A stretch of 35,131 nucleotides of DNA from Thiocapsa sp. UBA6158. Its GTDB lineage: Bacteria; Pseudomonadota; Gammaproteobacteria; Chromatiales; Chromatiaceae. A model generated the notes under the pieces. It made no database searches. It had not been told where the DNA came from and saw only the letters and a list, made by a program, of their open reading frames with translations. Position 1 is the stretch's first letter. The number at the start of each line of letters is the position of its first letter. Made by a program: the position numbers and the translations under genes. Positions 8,038 through 15,502 of the stretch are shown here, one piece after another. The stretch is taken from assembly GCF_002423035.1 (NCBI RefSeq), contig NZ_DIUM01000138.1, forward strand, positions 1 to 35,131, given 5' to 3'.

Positions 8038-8069
8038 ATCCCGCTATCGCGGGATTCAGCGCGGTTTAG
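8033..8069. repeat. 12-bp perfect hairpin plus repeat half-site between speD and coq7
   Basis: GCTGAATCCCGC-TATC-GCGGGATTCAGC (8033-8060) is a perfect 12-bp stem with a 4-nt loop. It contains the speD stop (8035-8037). Directly attached is a lone right end of the repeat family, CGCGGTTTAG (8060-8069), whose complement contains the coq7 TAA stop. There is no T-run on either side, so this may be a factor-assisted bidirectional terminator or mRNA-end stabiliser. Confidence 0.65.
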
Positions 8070-8710
8070 ACCCAGTAGACCGTGCCTGTCATCACCTTCG
8101 AGGTCAGGCGCATTGCCGAACGAATCGGCGCCGGCAGCTCGGCCCCGCCGGCGGCGTGGGCAATCTGCGCGTGGTGGACCTCGTCGGCCTTCATCTGCTC
8201 GAGGACGGTGCGCGTCTTCTCGTCGTCGCTCGGGATCTGGGCGAGGTGCTCGTCGAGATGGTCCTCCACCTGACGCTCGGTCTCCACGACGAAGCCGAGG
8301 CTCCATTTGTCGCCGGCCAGCCCGGCCGCCGCGCCCATCGCGAAGGAGCCCGCATACCACAGCGGGTTCAAGAGACTCTTGCGGTCCCCCAGGTCTTCCA
8401 GGCGCGCGGCACACCAGGCGAGGTGATCGTTTTCTTCCTTGGCGGAGCGCTCCAGGCGCTTGCGCGTGTCCGGCAGCTTGGCGGTCAGCGCCTGACCCTG
8501 ATAGAGGGCCTGGGCGCAAACCTCGCCGGTGTGGTTGATCCGCATCAGGCGTGCGACGTGCCGCCGCTGCTCGTCGGTAAGGTCCGCCTCCGGGATGTCC
8601 TCGGCCGGGTTGGGGCGTTCGGTGGTTTGCGGGCGCCCGAACAGGGTCCTCAGTGCGTGATCGGCGTTGATCAGGATCTGGTCGATAGGCGTCAGACGGC
8701 GTGTCGTCAT
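8066..8710 (-). CDS. coq7: demethoxyubiquinone hydroxylase (diiron monooxygenase)
   Basis: Coq7 hydroxylates 2-polyprenyl-3-methyl-6-methoxy-benzoquinol in the next-to-last step of ubiquinone synthesis, as a peripheral membrane ferritin-like protein. All six diiron ligands can be placed: Glu63 (HTGEVCA), Glu93 and His96 (KEENDHLAWC), Glu145 (VVETERQVEDH), and Glu177 and His180 (ADEVHHAQIA). Length is 214 aa. A GGAGGA site precedes the ATG. The gene is convergent with speD, as in Pseudomonas. Its TAA stop is supplied by a repeat half-site (CTAAACCGCG on the minus strand). Confidence 0.95.
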   Translation of the reverse strand: MTTRRLTPIDQILINADHALRTLFGRPQTTERPNPAEDIPEADLTDEQRRHVARLMRINHTGEVCAQALYQGQALTAKLPDTRKRLERSAKEENDHLAWCAARLEDLGDRKSLLNPLWYAGSFAMGAAAGLAGDKWSLGFVVETERQVEDHLDEHLAQIPSDDEKTRTVLEQMKADEVHHAQIAHAAGGAELPAPIRSAMRLTSKVMTGTVYWV

Positions 8711-8754
8711 GGATTCCTCCGGTCGAAGAGTGATGAGTTGTGGTCAGTATCTCG

Positions 8755-8822
8755 GATTCCGAACAACAACGACAACGAGCAGCGCCTTCGAGCGCTTTTC
8801 TTGGTTCGGCTTTGCCGGTAGA
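8755..8822. repeat. diverged copy of the ACAACGACAACGAG motif
   Basis: Upstream of coq7, a segment reading CGGATTCCGAACAACAACGACAACGAG (shown here as CGGATTCCGA and ACAACAACGACAACGAG) plus a GCCTTCGAGCGCTTTTCTTGG-like tail matches 3430-3503, with about 70 percent identity by eye over ~65 bp. Its function is unknown. It could contain the 5' region of the coq7 transcript. Confidence 0.4.
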
Positions 8823-8842
8823 TCCTGATCCCGGAAATCACC

Positions 8843-8929
8843 TTAAACCGCGCCAGCTCCGGTCGTCGCAGGAGTTCGCGCGGCCGAGACAATCCAAAAA
8901 CAACGCATACAGCATCGGGCGCGGTTTAA
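8843..8929 (-). repeat. palindrome-ended repeat R6, class A, reverse
   Basis: 87 bp, TTAAACCGCG to CGCGGTTTAA. The flanks extend the palindrome to CCTTAAACC/GGTTTAAGG. Read on the minus strand it follows the Fe-S protein gene in sense orientation, and its end supplies that gene's TAA stop (8926-8928). Confidence 0.9.
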
Positions 8930-10164
8930 GGCTCGGGGCCGAGTGCCGCGGCGATCAGCTCGACGGGATGCAGGACCGCGATATCCAGCCCGGCCTCGCG
9001 AACGCCTGCGGACAGGTGCAGGGCGCACCCCGGATTGGTGGTGACGATCACGTCCGGGGTGTCCAGACGCACCGGGGCCAGCAGCTCGGCGAGCAGGGCC
9101 TCGGCCATGGCCGGGTGCTGGAGCAGGTAGGTTCCGGCGGCACCGCAGCAGCCTTGGCCGGGTGGCATCGGCGTTATCTCCAGACCGTGGATGCGCCCGA
9201 GCAGTCGATGGACCGCGGCATTCCCGCCGAGCCGGTTGCGATGCGAGCAGGGCTCATGGACCAAGACGCGACGCCGATCGGGTCGGATCCGCAGCGATTT
9301 CGGCCACTCGACCCCGTCCAGGAAGGCGCACAGCTCCAGGGTGTCGCGCAGCGCCGGATCCCCCCGAAGCTCGGCCACACAGGCGCTCGCCAGACCCACG
9401 AGCGTGCGCTCGCCATGCGTCCGAACGCAGGCATCGCGCTGCGCGTCGGCCTGTGCGGGCAATCCGTTGTGTCTGAGCATCGCGCCGCAGCAGGTGTCGG
9501 GCGAAACAATGCGAGGGCGCAGATTCAGTCGAGCCGCGACCTTCAAGGTCGCCTCGACGGCACGCCCTTCAGCCGCGGAGCCCATGCAGCCGAGGAACAG
9601 ATCGATGTCCGCCCCTTCCGGGTTGCGTGGGGCGATCGGCCGCGCAACGGCCCCCATCGCTGTCGCCATTCGATGGTAGGGGCGCAGTGCGGTGATTCGG
9701 TCGAGCCTGAGTCGCTCCACCAGTCGGGCCAGACCAAGACGGCGGTACAGGCGCGTGATCCGGGCGAATCGGCTCATCAGCTGCGCGCTCGACAAGGCGC
9801 GAAGCACGAGCCGCTTGAGGGTCCGCGCGGGTGCGGGCGACGCGGCCGTGCGCAGCGCCTTCGCCTGATCGGCGATGCGCCCGTAGGCGACCTCCGAGGG
9901 GCAGACGCGCTCGCAATTCAGGCAGCCGAGACAGGTGTCGAGATGCCCGGCGAGGGTCGACGTCATCGCCAAGTGGCCGCCCGCCCACCCTTGGATCAGG
10001 GCGATCCGCCCGCGCGGCGAGTCCGCCTCTTGGCGTGCCTGTTGGAACGTCGGGCAGTGCGGCAGGCACAGCCCGCATTTGACGCATTGATCGGCAAGCT
10101 GCAACAGCTCGCGGTTTGCGCCGGTCTGCAAGAGGCTGTGCGGGTCTTCGGTCGAGTTCTTCAA
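8926..10164 (-). CDS. (Fe-S)-binding oxidoreductase subunit, GlcF-like
   Basis: Resembles the iron-sulfur subunit of glycolate oxidase (GlcF) and related CCG-domain proteins, which pass electrons from a flavoprotein partner. Two [4Fe-4S] motifs are clear: CVKCGLCLPHCP and CLGCLNCERVCP. Two cysteine-rich CCG domains follow: LFLGCMGS...PDTCCGAMLRHNG and VHEPCSHRNR...GQGCCGAAG. No glcD or glcE flavin subunit is in the window, so glycolate is not assured as substrate. The frame is open to a TTG at 10302, but its first 46 codons have poor codon usage and would leave only 15 bp before the divergent ferredoxin. I therefore prefer the TTG at 10164, giving 412 aa, near the family length. The stop lies inside repeat R6. 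Confidence 0.82.
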   Translation of the reverse strand: MKNSTEDPHSLLQTGANRELLQLADQCVKCGLCLPHCPTFQQARQEADSPRGRIALIQGWAGGHLAMTSTLAGHLDTCLGCLNCERVCPSEVAYGRIADQAKALRTAASPAPARTLKRLVLRALSSAQLMSRFARITRLYRRLGLARLVERLRLDRITALRPYHRMATAMGAVARPIAPRNPEGADIDLFLGCMGSAAEGRAVEATLKVAARLNLRPRIVSPDTCCGAMLRHNGLPAQADAQRDACVRTHGERTLVGLASACVAELRGDPALRDTLELCAFLDGVEWPKSLRIRPDRRRVLVHEPCSHRNRLGGNAAVHRLLGRIHGLEITPMPPGQGCCGAAGTYLLQHPAMAEALLAELLAPVRLDTPDVIVTTNPGCALHLSAGVREAGLDIAVLHPVELIAAALGPEP

Positions 10165-10317
10165 TCGCGCGGGTCGTCCAGTGGCTCGGTCGGTTCGTTC
10201 GGAGTGCGTCCATGCCGGCGGACCTGTTGCCTCGGACGTGGGTGGCGCTCGGTCGCTGCGGAGCTTGATTATGTTACCCTTCCGCGGCCGCTTTGCGTTC
10301 AATCCAGGTCATTTAAG

Positions 10318-10629
10318 ATGTCGTACTACCGTTACCATGTCTTCTTCTGCACCAACCAGCGCGAGGACGGCAGCCAATGCTGCAACCAGTGCGGGGCCAC
10401 GGCGATGCGCGATTTCCTCAAGCGTCGCACCAAGGAGCTGGGTCTGACGGGGCGTGGCGGGGTGCGCATCAACACCGCCGGTTGTCTCGATCGTTGTGCT
10501 GAAGGACCCGTGATCGTGGTCTATCCGGAGGACACCTGGTATACCTACGTCGACAGCGAGGACCTGGAGGAGATCCTGCAGGAGCATCTGATCGGCGGGC
10601 GGGTGGTGGATCGGCTGCGGCTACCCTAA
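10318..10629 (+). CDS. thioredoxin-like [2Fe-2S] ferredoxin
   Basis: A 103-residue small ferredoxin of the thioredoxin-like (COG3411-type) family. Candidate cluster ligands are Cys11 (FFCTNQ), Cys21/22/25 (SQCCNQCGA), and Cys56 and Cys60 (NTAGCLDRCAEGP). The family role is electron transfer, but the partner is unknown. It is divergent from the Fe-S oxidoreductase gene, which could share a redox function. The TAA stop (10627-10629) is the second to fourth bases of repeat R7, so the repeat defines the protein's end (RLRLP). Confidence 0.9.
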   Translation: MSYYRYHVFFCTNQREDGSQCCNQCGATAMRDFLKRRTKELGLTGRGGVRINTAGCLDRCAEGPVIVVYPEDTWYTYVDSEDLEEILQEHLIGGRVVDRLRLP

Positions 10630-10713
10630 ACCGCGTCCATCGCGAGATGCTGAATTTTCCAGTGAACTCGACGTTTGGTGCATCCACGGCCTCCGGCCGG
10701 GACGTAGTTTTAA
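10626..10713 (-). repeat. palindrome-ended repeat R7, class B, reverse
   Basis: CTAAACCGCG at the left. The right end is degenerate (CGTAGTTTTAA). The core is the reverse complement of the class B GGCCGTGGATGCACCAA segment in R2 and R13. With R8 it forms a reverse-oriented A-spacer-B composite across a 20-bp AT-rich spacer. It supplies the ferredoxin stop. Confidence 0.85.
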
Positions 10714-10733
10714 ATCATTTGTTTTTGAATGCC

Positions 10734-10820
10734 TTAAACCGCGCTGGTTCCAACGCTCGTCAAATCTGCCGGGGCCGATCCCATCCGGAAACATCGCATA
10801 CCGCGCCGGGCGCGGTTTAA
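10734..10820 (-). repeat. palindrome-ended repeat R8, class A, reverse
   Basis: 87 bp, TTAAACCGCG to CGCGGTTTAA, with flanks extending the palindrome to CCTTAAACC/GGTTTAAGG. Reverse-complemented, it is among the closest copies to R1 and R12 (GGATGGGATCGGCCCCGGCAG). Confidence 0.9.
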
Positions 10821-10854
10821 GGTTACCGGCCTGAATCGCGGCTTAAATTTCGGG

Positions 10855-10883
10855 TTGCGTGCGACGATGTCGTCACGTAGACT
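10855..10883 (+). promoter_or_regulatory. candidate sigma70 promoter for rplM-rpsI
   Basis: TTGCGT, 17 bp, TAGACT: matches 3/6 and 4/6 to consensus with ideal spacing, 136 bp before rplM. The long 5' leader (about 130 nt) could hold a ribosomal-protein autoregulatory site, but no known fold was recognised. Confidence 0.35.
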
Positions 10884-11018
10884 TCGCGGTCTTTCTCGAC
10901 ACAGAAAACGAAATCGACGGCCCGCGCGCGACTCGCCACTCGAACCGTACCGGCTCAATGCCGTCACGACGGGTTCGATGTCGAGACAACGCGAGCACGG
11001 CATCCCGGAGCGAAGGAC

Positions 11019-11456
11019 ATGACGACGACAGTGAGTGCAAAACCGGCGGAAGTCCGCCGTGCCTGGTATCTGGTCGATGCCGACGGCAAGACCCTCGGGC
11101 GGCTCGCGAGCGAGTTGGCCCTTCGCCTGCGCGGTAAGCACAAGCCGCAGTACACCCCCCACGTCGACACCGGCGACTATATGGTCGTCATCAATGCCGA
11201 GAAGGTGCGGGTGACCGGGAACAAGCGCGAAGACAAGATGTATTACCACCACACCGGTTACGTCGGCAATCTCAAGTCGACGAGTCTCGCCAAGCTGCTC
11301 GATTCCAAACCCGAGCGCGCCATCGAGATCGCCGTGAAGGGGATGCTGCCGCGTGGACCGCTCGGGCGGGCCATGTTCAAGAAGCTGCGTGTCTATGCCG
11401 GGCCGGAGCACGGTCACCAGGCGCAACAGCCGCAAGTCCTTGAGCTCAACGTTTAG
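11019..11456 (+). CDS. rplM: 50S ribosomal protein L13
   Basis: An early-assembling large-subunit protein that binds 23S rRNA. 145 aa, with conserved WYLVDADGKTLGRLASELA, YTPHVDTGDYMVVINAEKV, KMYYHHTGYVG and KGMLPRGPLGRAMFKKLRVYAG, ending AQQPQVLEL. The N-terminus is three residues longer than in E. coli. A GGAGCGAAGGAC site precedes the ATG. It is co-transcribed with rpsI, 11 bp downstream, the universal arrangement. Confidence 0.98.
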   Translation: MTTTVSAKPAEVRRAWYLVDADGKTLGRLASELALRLRGKHKPQYTPHVDTGDYMVVINAEKVRVTGNKREDKMYYHHTGYVGNLKSTSLAKLLDSKPERAIEIAVKGMLPRGPLGRAMFKKLRVYAGPEHGHQAQQPQVLELNV

Positions 11457-11467
11457 GAATCAGACGC

Positions 11468-11857
11468 ATGTCCGAGAGACAACACGCCATCGGTCGACGC
11501 AAGACGTCCGCTGCCCGGATCTTCCTGACCCTCGGGTCCGGCAACATCACGGTCAACAATCGCCCGCTTGATCAGTTCTTCGGCCGCGAGACGGCGCGTA
11601 TGGTCGTACGTCAGCCGCTCGAAACCGCCGGGTTGCTCGACCGCGTCGACATCAAGGCGACCGTCGTCGGTGGCGGCAACACGGGTCAGGCCGGCGCAAT
11701 CCGCCACGGCATCGCCCGGGCGCTGGTACTGTTCGACGAGAATCTCCGTTCGCCGATGCGCCGCGCCGGGTTCCTGACCCGCGATGCCCGCGAGGTCGAG
11801 CGTAAGAAGGTCGGCCTCCACAAGGCCCGTAAGCGTCCTCAGTTCTCGAAGCGTTAA
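11468..11857 (+). CDS. rpsI: 30S ribosomal protein S9
   Basis: A small-subunit head protein whose C-terminal tail reaches the P-site tRNA. 129 aa, with the typical ATGRRKTSxAR-like start (HAIGRRKTSAARIF), GGGNTGQAGAIRHGIARAL, and the conserved terminal SKR preceded by ARKRPQF. An AGGAATC site lies upstream. Second gene of the rplM operon. Confidence 0.98.
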   Translation: MSERQHAIGRRKTSAARIFLTLGSGNITVNNRPLDQFFGRETARMVVRQPLETAGLLDRVDIKATVVGGGNTGQAGAIRHGIARALVLFDENLRSPMRRAGFLTRDAREVERKKVGLHKARKRPQFSKR

Positions 11858-11894
11858 CGGCTCGACCGCGACACCTCGACTGCGGAGCAAACAC

Positions 11895-11950
11895 CCCCGA
11901 TTGCAGGCTCGGCGCGCCCGAGTCCTCTCCAGCGGGTACCGCAATCGGGG
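11895..11950. other. nested inverted repeat between rpsI and tRNA-Gln
   Basis: CCCCGATTGC (11895-11904) and GCAATCGGGG (11941-11950) are perfect complements. They enclose a smaller CTCGG/CCGAG hairpin. It could fold as a branched structure at the 3' end of the rplM-rpsI message or the 5' side of the tRNA transcript. No T-run follows. Confidence 0.45.
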
Positions 11951-12017
11951 CGCGCGCTCATCGCGGCCTGGTCGACCGGCATCATCACTCCTCGATGCCG
12001 GCGGCACGATCCAAATT

Positions 12018-12091
12018 TGGGGGATCGTCTAGTGGTAGGACAGCGGACTCTGACTCCGTCAACCTAGGTTCGAATCCTAGTCCCCCAGCCA
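12018..12091 (+). tRNA. tRNA-Gln (anticodon CUG)
   Basis: 74 nt including the encoded CCA. The acceptor arm TGGGGGA/TCCCCCA is perfect. The anticodon arm GCGGA-CTCTGAC-TCCGT has CTG at the anticodon position. The T arm is CTAGG-TTCGAAT-CCTAG. The D arm begins TCGTCTAGTGGTAGGAC, a form also seen in tRNA-Glu, but the anticodon and the UGG acceptor start identify glutamine. Confidence 0.95.
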
Positions 12092-12490
12092 CATCCCGAG
12101 CGAACTCGTCGTTCAACCGGCATCCGTCTCCTGCGTTGCCGATCCGTTCCTGTCTAAGCGAGCGCTGTACACTCTGCGCGACACCCTATCGATGTGGCAT
12201 CGACGTCAACCCTGGCTTTTCGGCGAGGCGTCCCCCGGCGGTCTCGGCGAGAATCGGATGTGGTGCTTTTTTGCTTCGTTTTCGGTCGCCTGATACATCG
12301 GTTTATCTCGCTGCGCTCGAAGTCGGCGCTCGAGCGGAATCGCTTGTTCAGGCGGCTGTCTTCGTCCGTAAAGCGACACCTTCGCTGGCCTGTCCAGCCT
12401 TCGGGCCTCAAGTGGCGGGCGCCTGCTTCGGTGTGCTCCGATGCTAAAAAGCAACATGTCCCGGGTGTGTGTCTTTTTTTGTCCCACTCT
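12092..12490. other. gene-free stretch between tRNA-Gln and the porin promoter
   Basis: About 400 bp with no convincing gene. Open frames on both strands here lack ribosome sites and recognisable domains. A small ATCGATGTGGCATCGAC hairpin occurs near 12188. The T-run at 12474-12480 is not preceded by a clear stem. Confidence 0.4.
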
Positions 12491-12491
12491 G

Positions 12492-12520
12492 TTGCAAAAC
12501 ACTCCGCCTTCCACTATAGT
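12492..12520 (+). promoter_or_regulatory. strong sigma70 promoter of the porin gene
   Basis: TTGCAA, exactly 17 bp, TATAGT: 4/6 and 5/6 matches to consensus. The predicted start is near 12527, giving a ~64-nt leader that ends in a GGAGAAGAG ribosome site. This is the best promoter in the window and fits an abundant outer-membrane protein. Confidence 0.7.
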
Positions 12521-12590
12521 TCGGTACGCAAAGCATGATTGCGTTGGTTTCTGCAGTCTACCTGACAAATTCACAACAGCGGAGAAGAGT

Positions 12591-13946
12591 ATGAACAAGA
12601 AGATCCTGAGCCTCGCGGTCGCTGCCGCGATGGTCGTCCCGGGCGCCGCGATGGCCGAAGCGATCCTGTACGGCAAGCTGAACGTTTCTCTTGACTATGC
12701 AAATGTCAAGAACGTTGTCCTTCCTGAATACGACTTCGCGAGGGATGGCAACGGCAACGTAATTCTTAACAACGGGAACCCGACCCTGGTGCGGGTTGCA
12801 CCCGGCCAGGACTTCGACGGTTGGGGCATGTCCAGCAACGGATACATCCCCGGTGAGGGTCGCGCCAACCGAATCGGCGTCAAGGGTTCCGAGGATCTGG
12901 GCAACGGACTCAAGGCCATCTACCAGGTCGAGTTCGGCATCAATCTGAACGACGCCAAAGGCAACGTCCTGAACAACGACGACAGTGTCACCTATCGAAA
13001 CACATTCGTCGGTCTCGCCGGGGACAGCTGGGGTACCTTCCTGATCGGGCGTCACGACACCCCGATGAAGATCTCGACCGGCAAGCTGGACCTCTTCTCC
13101 GACACCATGGCGGACTACAACGGCACGGTCGGCTTCCGCGATTACCGTGCGGACAATGTCGTCGCCTACATCAGCCCGAGCCTGGCTGGTTTCCAGTTGA
13201 TGGGTGCCATCATTCCTGCCGGCGGCGCAACGGGCGGCAATCAGGGCCTCAACCTCAACGAAGACAGCATTGCAGGGGCCTATTCGGTTGCCGGTATCTA
13301 CAGCAACGGGCCTTTCTACGCGTCGCTGGCCTACGAGTCGCTGGGCAACGAGCATTTCAATGACCGGAACACCAGCCTGTACTTCAATGATTGCCCGTAC
13401 ACGGCAACGGCAACTGACCCGGCCGGAACGCTTTCCACATGTCCGTACACGGACAATGACGCAACGGCCTTCCGCGTCGGTCTTGGCTTGCTTGACTGGA
13501 ACGGCTTTACGCTGACGGGCATCTACGAGAAGCGCGAGCACGAGCCGGGCAGCGATCCGTTCATTGCGGGTACCTTCAATCCGCCGAATCAGAACTCCAA
13601 CTTCTTCATCCCCGGCGCCTCGAAGGATGTTGACCTGTGGCAGATCCAGGCCGGCTATGCCTTCGGCAACAGCATGGTCAAGGCCATGTACGGTCAGGCC
13701 GACTACGAGAGCGATCTTTCGCTCGGCAGCGACTTCGTTGCCGCTGCGGGCGGTCAGCTCTTCTCTGATTTAGTCGATGCCGAGTACAACAACAAGATCG
13801 AAACCTGGGCCATCGGGTTCGATCACAACCTCAGCAAGCGTACCAAGGCTTACGCGCTCTACACTGCGGTTGACAGCGATGCCAAGGAAGTCCTCCCAGG
13901 TTCGCAATGGGACGGCTTCTCGGTGGGCATGATGCACAGCTTCTAA
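12591..13946 (+). CDS. outer-membrane porin (Gram-negative trimeric type)
   Basis: A 451-residue general porin for passive diffusion of small solutes. A signal peptide spans residues 1-22 (MNKKILSLAVAAAMVVPGAAMA, cleaved before EAILYGKLN). The mature protein starts with the typical LYGKLNVSLDYAN strand. It contains NRIGVKGSEDLGNGLKAIYQVEFG and GSWGTFLIGRHDTPMK-like strands (here DSWGTFLIGRHDTPMK). It ends in a C-terminal Phe (GMMHSF), needed for BAM assembly. A cysteine pair in an extracellular loop (near YFNDC and LSTC) may form a disulfide. The frame is open 50 codons further upstream, but the ATG at 12591 has the ribosome site and signal peptide. Monocistronic, with its own promoter and terminator. 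Confidence 0.95.
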   Translation: MNKKILSLAVAAAMVVPGAAMAEAILYGKLNVSLDYANVKNVVLPEYDFARDGNGNVILNNGNPTLVRVAPGQDFDGWGMSSNGYIPGEGRANRIGVKGSEDLGNGLKAIYQVEFGINLNDAKGNVLNNDDSVTYRNTFVGLAGDSWGTFLIGRHDTPMKISTGKLDLFSDTMADYNGTVGFRDYRADNVVAYISPSLAGFQLMGAIIPAGGATGGNQGLNLNEDSIAGAYSVAGIYSNGPFYASLAYESLGNEHFNDRNTSLYFNDCPYTATATDPAGTLSTCPYTDNDATAFRVGLGLLDWNGFTLTGIYEKREHEPGSDPFIAGTFNPPNQNSNFFIPGASKDVDLWQIQAGYAFGNSMVKAMYGQADYESDLSLGSDFVAAAGGQLFSDLVDAEYNNKIETWAIGFDHNLSKRTKAYALYTAVDSDAKEVLPGSQWDGFSVGMMHSF

Positions 13947-13980
13947 GCCAAGCTAGCTTAGGTCTGGCATGGAACGCGAA

Positions 13981-14005
13981 ACGGGGCCTTCGGGCCCCGT
14001 TTTTT
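13981..14005 (+). terminator. rho-independent terminator of the porin gene
   Basis: ACGGGGCC-TTCG-GGCCCCGT followed by TTTTT: a perfect GC-rich stem with a UUCG tetraloop and T-run, 35 bp after the stop. Confidence 0.9.
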
Positions 14006-14010
14006 GTTGC

Positions 14011-14096
14011 TTAAACCGCGTCCGGAGCGGCATGCGTCGTTTTCATCGTGCGTCTGGCTTCGGAGATATCCTCGATCTCAGTGACACGCGGTTTAG
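14011..14096 (+). repeat. palindrome-ended repeat R9, class A-like, forward
   Basis: 86 bp from TTAAACCGCG to CGCGGTTTAG, starting 5 bp after the porin terminator. The left arm (TCCGGAGCGGCATGCGTCGTTTT) is class A; the right half is diverged. It is followed by an AT-rich AATTTAATATTTTTTA tract like the composite spacer, but no class B unit follows. Confidence 0.8.
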
Positions 14097-14199
14097 AATT
14101 TAATATTTTTTAGGCCGACTTCAGATTTCGTTGGCGCGCCATCGCGGTCGCCTCTCCTCTTGTTGACTCCGAGATACGCCCCCCGGCGTGATGCCTCGA

Positions 14200-14285
14200 T
14201 AAAATCGCGTTCAGAGCAAGATCCTGAGCTCCGGGCGGGTTCGGCGTTGAATGCACCGCCGAAACTCGTCACAAGCGCGATTTAA
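14200..14285. repeat. degenerate repeat R10
   Basis: 86 bp with altered but complementary ends, TAAAATCGCG and CGCGATTTAA. The length and end symmetry fit the family, but the core is not recognisable. The paired changes at both ends keep them complementary, as in R5. Confidence 0.55.
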
Positions 14286-14305
14286 AGTTCCGATTTCTCA
14301 ACATC

Positions 14306-14392
14306 CTAAACCGCGTCAGCTCAGACGCTCAAGGATCCGACCGAGGCAGGCCCAATCCAAAAACTCTTCATGCCGCTCCGGGCGCGGTTTAG
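14306..14392 (-). repeat. palindrome-ended repeat R11, class A, reverse
   Basis: 87 bp, CTAAACCGCG to CGCGGTTTAG, with flanks making CCTAAACC/GGTTTAGG. It supplies the rpiA TAA stop (14389-14391) and lies downstream of rpiA in sense orientation. Confidence 0.88.
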
Positions 14393-15048
14393 GCCCGCAG
14401 CGTCTTGGGTCCATCCGGTGTTCCGAGGATCAAGACATCGGCCGGGCGCAAGGCAAAGATGCCGACGGTGACCACGCCGGCGATATTATTGATTTGCTGT
14501 TCCAGCTTGGCGGGCTCCATGATCTCCAGATGCTGTACATCCAGGATCAGATTGCCGTTGTCGGTGACGAAACCGTCACGCCAGACCGGGGTGCCGCCTA
14601 ATTGGACCAGCTCGCGTGCCACATAGCTGCGTGCCATCGGAATCACCTCCACCGGCAGCGGGAAGGCACCCAAGACCTTGACCAGTTTGCTTTCGTCGGC
14701 AATGCAGACGAACTGCCGACTCGCCGCCGCGACGATCTTCTCCCGAGTGAGCGCACCGCCGCCGCCCTTGATCAACTGAAGCTGCGCGTTGGATTCGTCC
14801 GCCCCGTCCACGTAGAGCGAGAGCTCGCCGACGGCGTTGAGGTCGTAAACCGGGATCCCATGCGCCTTGAGTCGCTCGGTGGAGGCGACCGAGCTCGACA
14901 CGGCGCCCTCGATCCGTCCCTTGATGCCGGCCAGTGCATCGATGAAATGATTCACGGTCGAGCCTGTGCCGACCCCGATGATGCCCTCCTCGACATAGGC
15001 AAGCGCCGCCTCGGCGGCCTGTTTCTTCATGGCGTCTTGTGTGTTCAT
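14389..15048 (-). CDS. rpiA: ribose-5-phosphate isomerase A
   Basis: Interconverts ribose 5-phosphate and ribulose 5-phosphate in the pentose phosphate pathway and the Calvin cycle, a key step in an autotroph. 219 aa, matching E. coli RpiA closely: GVGTGSTVNHFIDAL (phosphate loop), YVDGADE, and IKGGGGALTREKI with catalytic Lys94 and Glu103. A CGGAGGA site precedes the ATG. It is divergent from ilvA, a common proteobacterial arrangement. The final codon GCC is followed by a TAA that belongs to repeat R11. Confidence 0.97.
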   Translation of the reverse strand: MNTQDAMKKQAAEAALAYVEEGIIGVGTGSTVNHFIDALAGIKGRIEGAVSSSVASTERLKAHGIPVYDLNAVGELSLYVDGADESNAQLQLIKGGGGALTREKIVAAASRQFVCIADESKLVKVLGAFPLPVEVIPMARSYVARELVQLGGTPVWRDGFVTDNGNLILDVQHLEIMEPAKLEQQINNIAGVVTVGIFALRPADVLILGTPDGPKTLRA

Positions 15049-15081
15049 ATGTCCTCCGGTGTGTTGGTCGAGTGTGAGGCG

Positions 15082-15168
15082 TTAAACCGCGCTCGGAGCT
15101 GTATGCAGTGGGTTTGGATGGGATCGGCCCCGGCAGACTTGACGACCGCCGGAGCCGGCGCGGTTTAA
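15082..15168 (+). repeat. palindrome-ended repeat R12, class A, forward
   Basis: 87 bp, TTAAACCGCG to CGCGGTTTAA. It begins 33 bp upstream of the rpiA start. Very similar to R1, including GGATGGGATCGG and GGAGCCGGCGCGG. Left half of the composite with R13. Confidence 0.9.
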
Positions 15169-15189
15169 GAGATTAAAAAAGATATGATT

Positions 15190-15274
15190 TTAAACCGCGT
15201 CCCCGCTAAGGGCCGTGGATGCATCAATCGTCGAACTCACTGGAAATGAGCATCTCCCTCTGAGCGCGGTTTAG
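15190..15274 (+). repeat. palindrome-ended repeat R13, class B, forward
   Basis: 85 bp, TTAAACCGCG to CGCGGTTTAG. Nearly identical to R2 over GTCCCCGCTAAGGGCCGTGG and the following segment. The 21-bp spacer to R12 (GAGATTAAAAAAGATATGATT) is alignable to the R1-R2 spacer. Confidence 0.9.
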
Positions 15275-15502
15275 CTTCCAGCCGCCAGCTCAGCGTCGAC
15301 GATTGGTTGTGCCCCGCGCGGATCGGCCCAACCTGCTCTTTTCTAGGTCCGGCGGTATCATACCAGAGCCCAGAAACCCCACGGATCCGTCCGGGGTCAC
15401 ACCGTGCCGAGAGTGAGATGCTTCGTTTCGAGTGCGTCCAATGCCAAATGTCCGTCCGGCACTCGGTGGAGAGACGGCCTAAGAACCCGTCTTCTTGACA
15501 CT

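Noticed and set aside
8740..10629. 629-residue plus-strand open frame opposite the Fe-S protein
   Set aside because: It is the antisense of a gene with clear Fe-S motifs; the real ferredoxin occupies only its end. It has no ribosome site or recognisable domain.
10734..11435. 233-residue minus-strand open frame across rplM
   Set aside because: It overlaps rplM antisense and runs into repeat R8; there is no domain or start signal.
12018..12091. tRNA-Glu identity suggested by the D-arm sequence
   Set aside because: The anticodon loop CTCTGAC gives CUG, and the acceptor starts with UGG, both glutamine features.
12441..12590. N-terminal extension of the porin frame
   Set aside because: It covers the promoter and leader; the signal peptide and ribosome site define the ATG at 12591.
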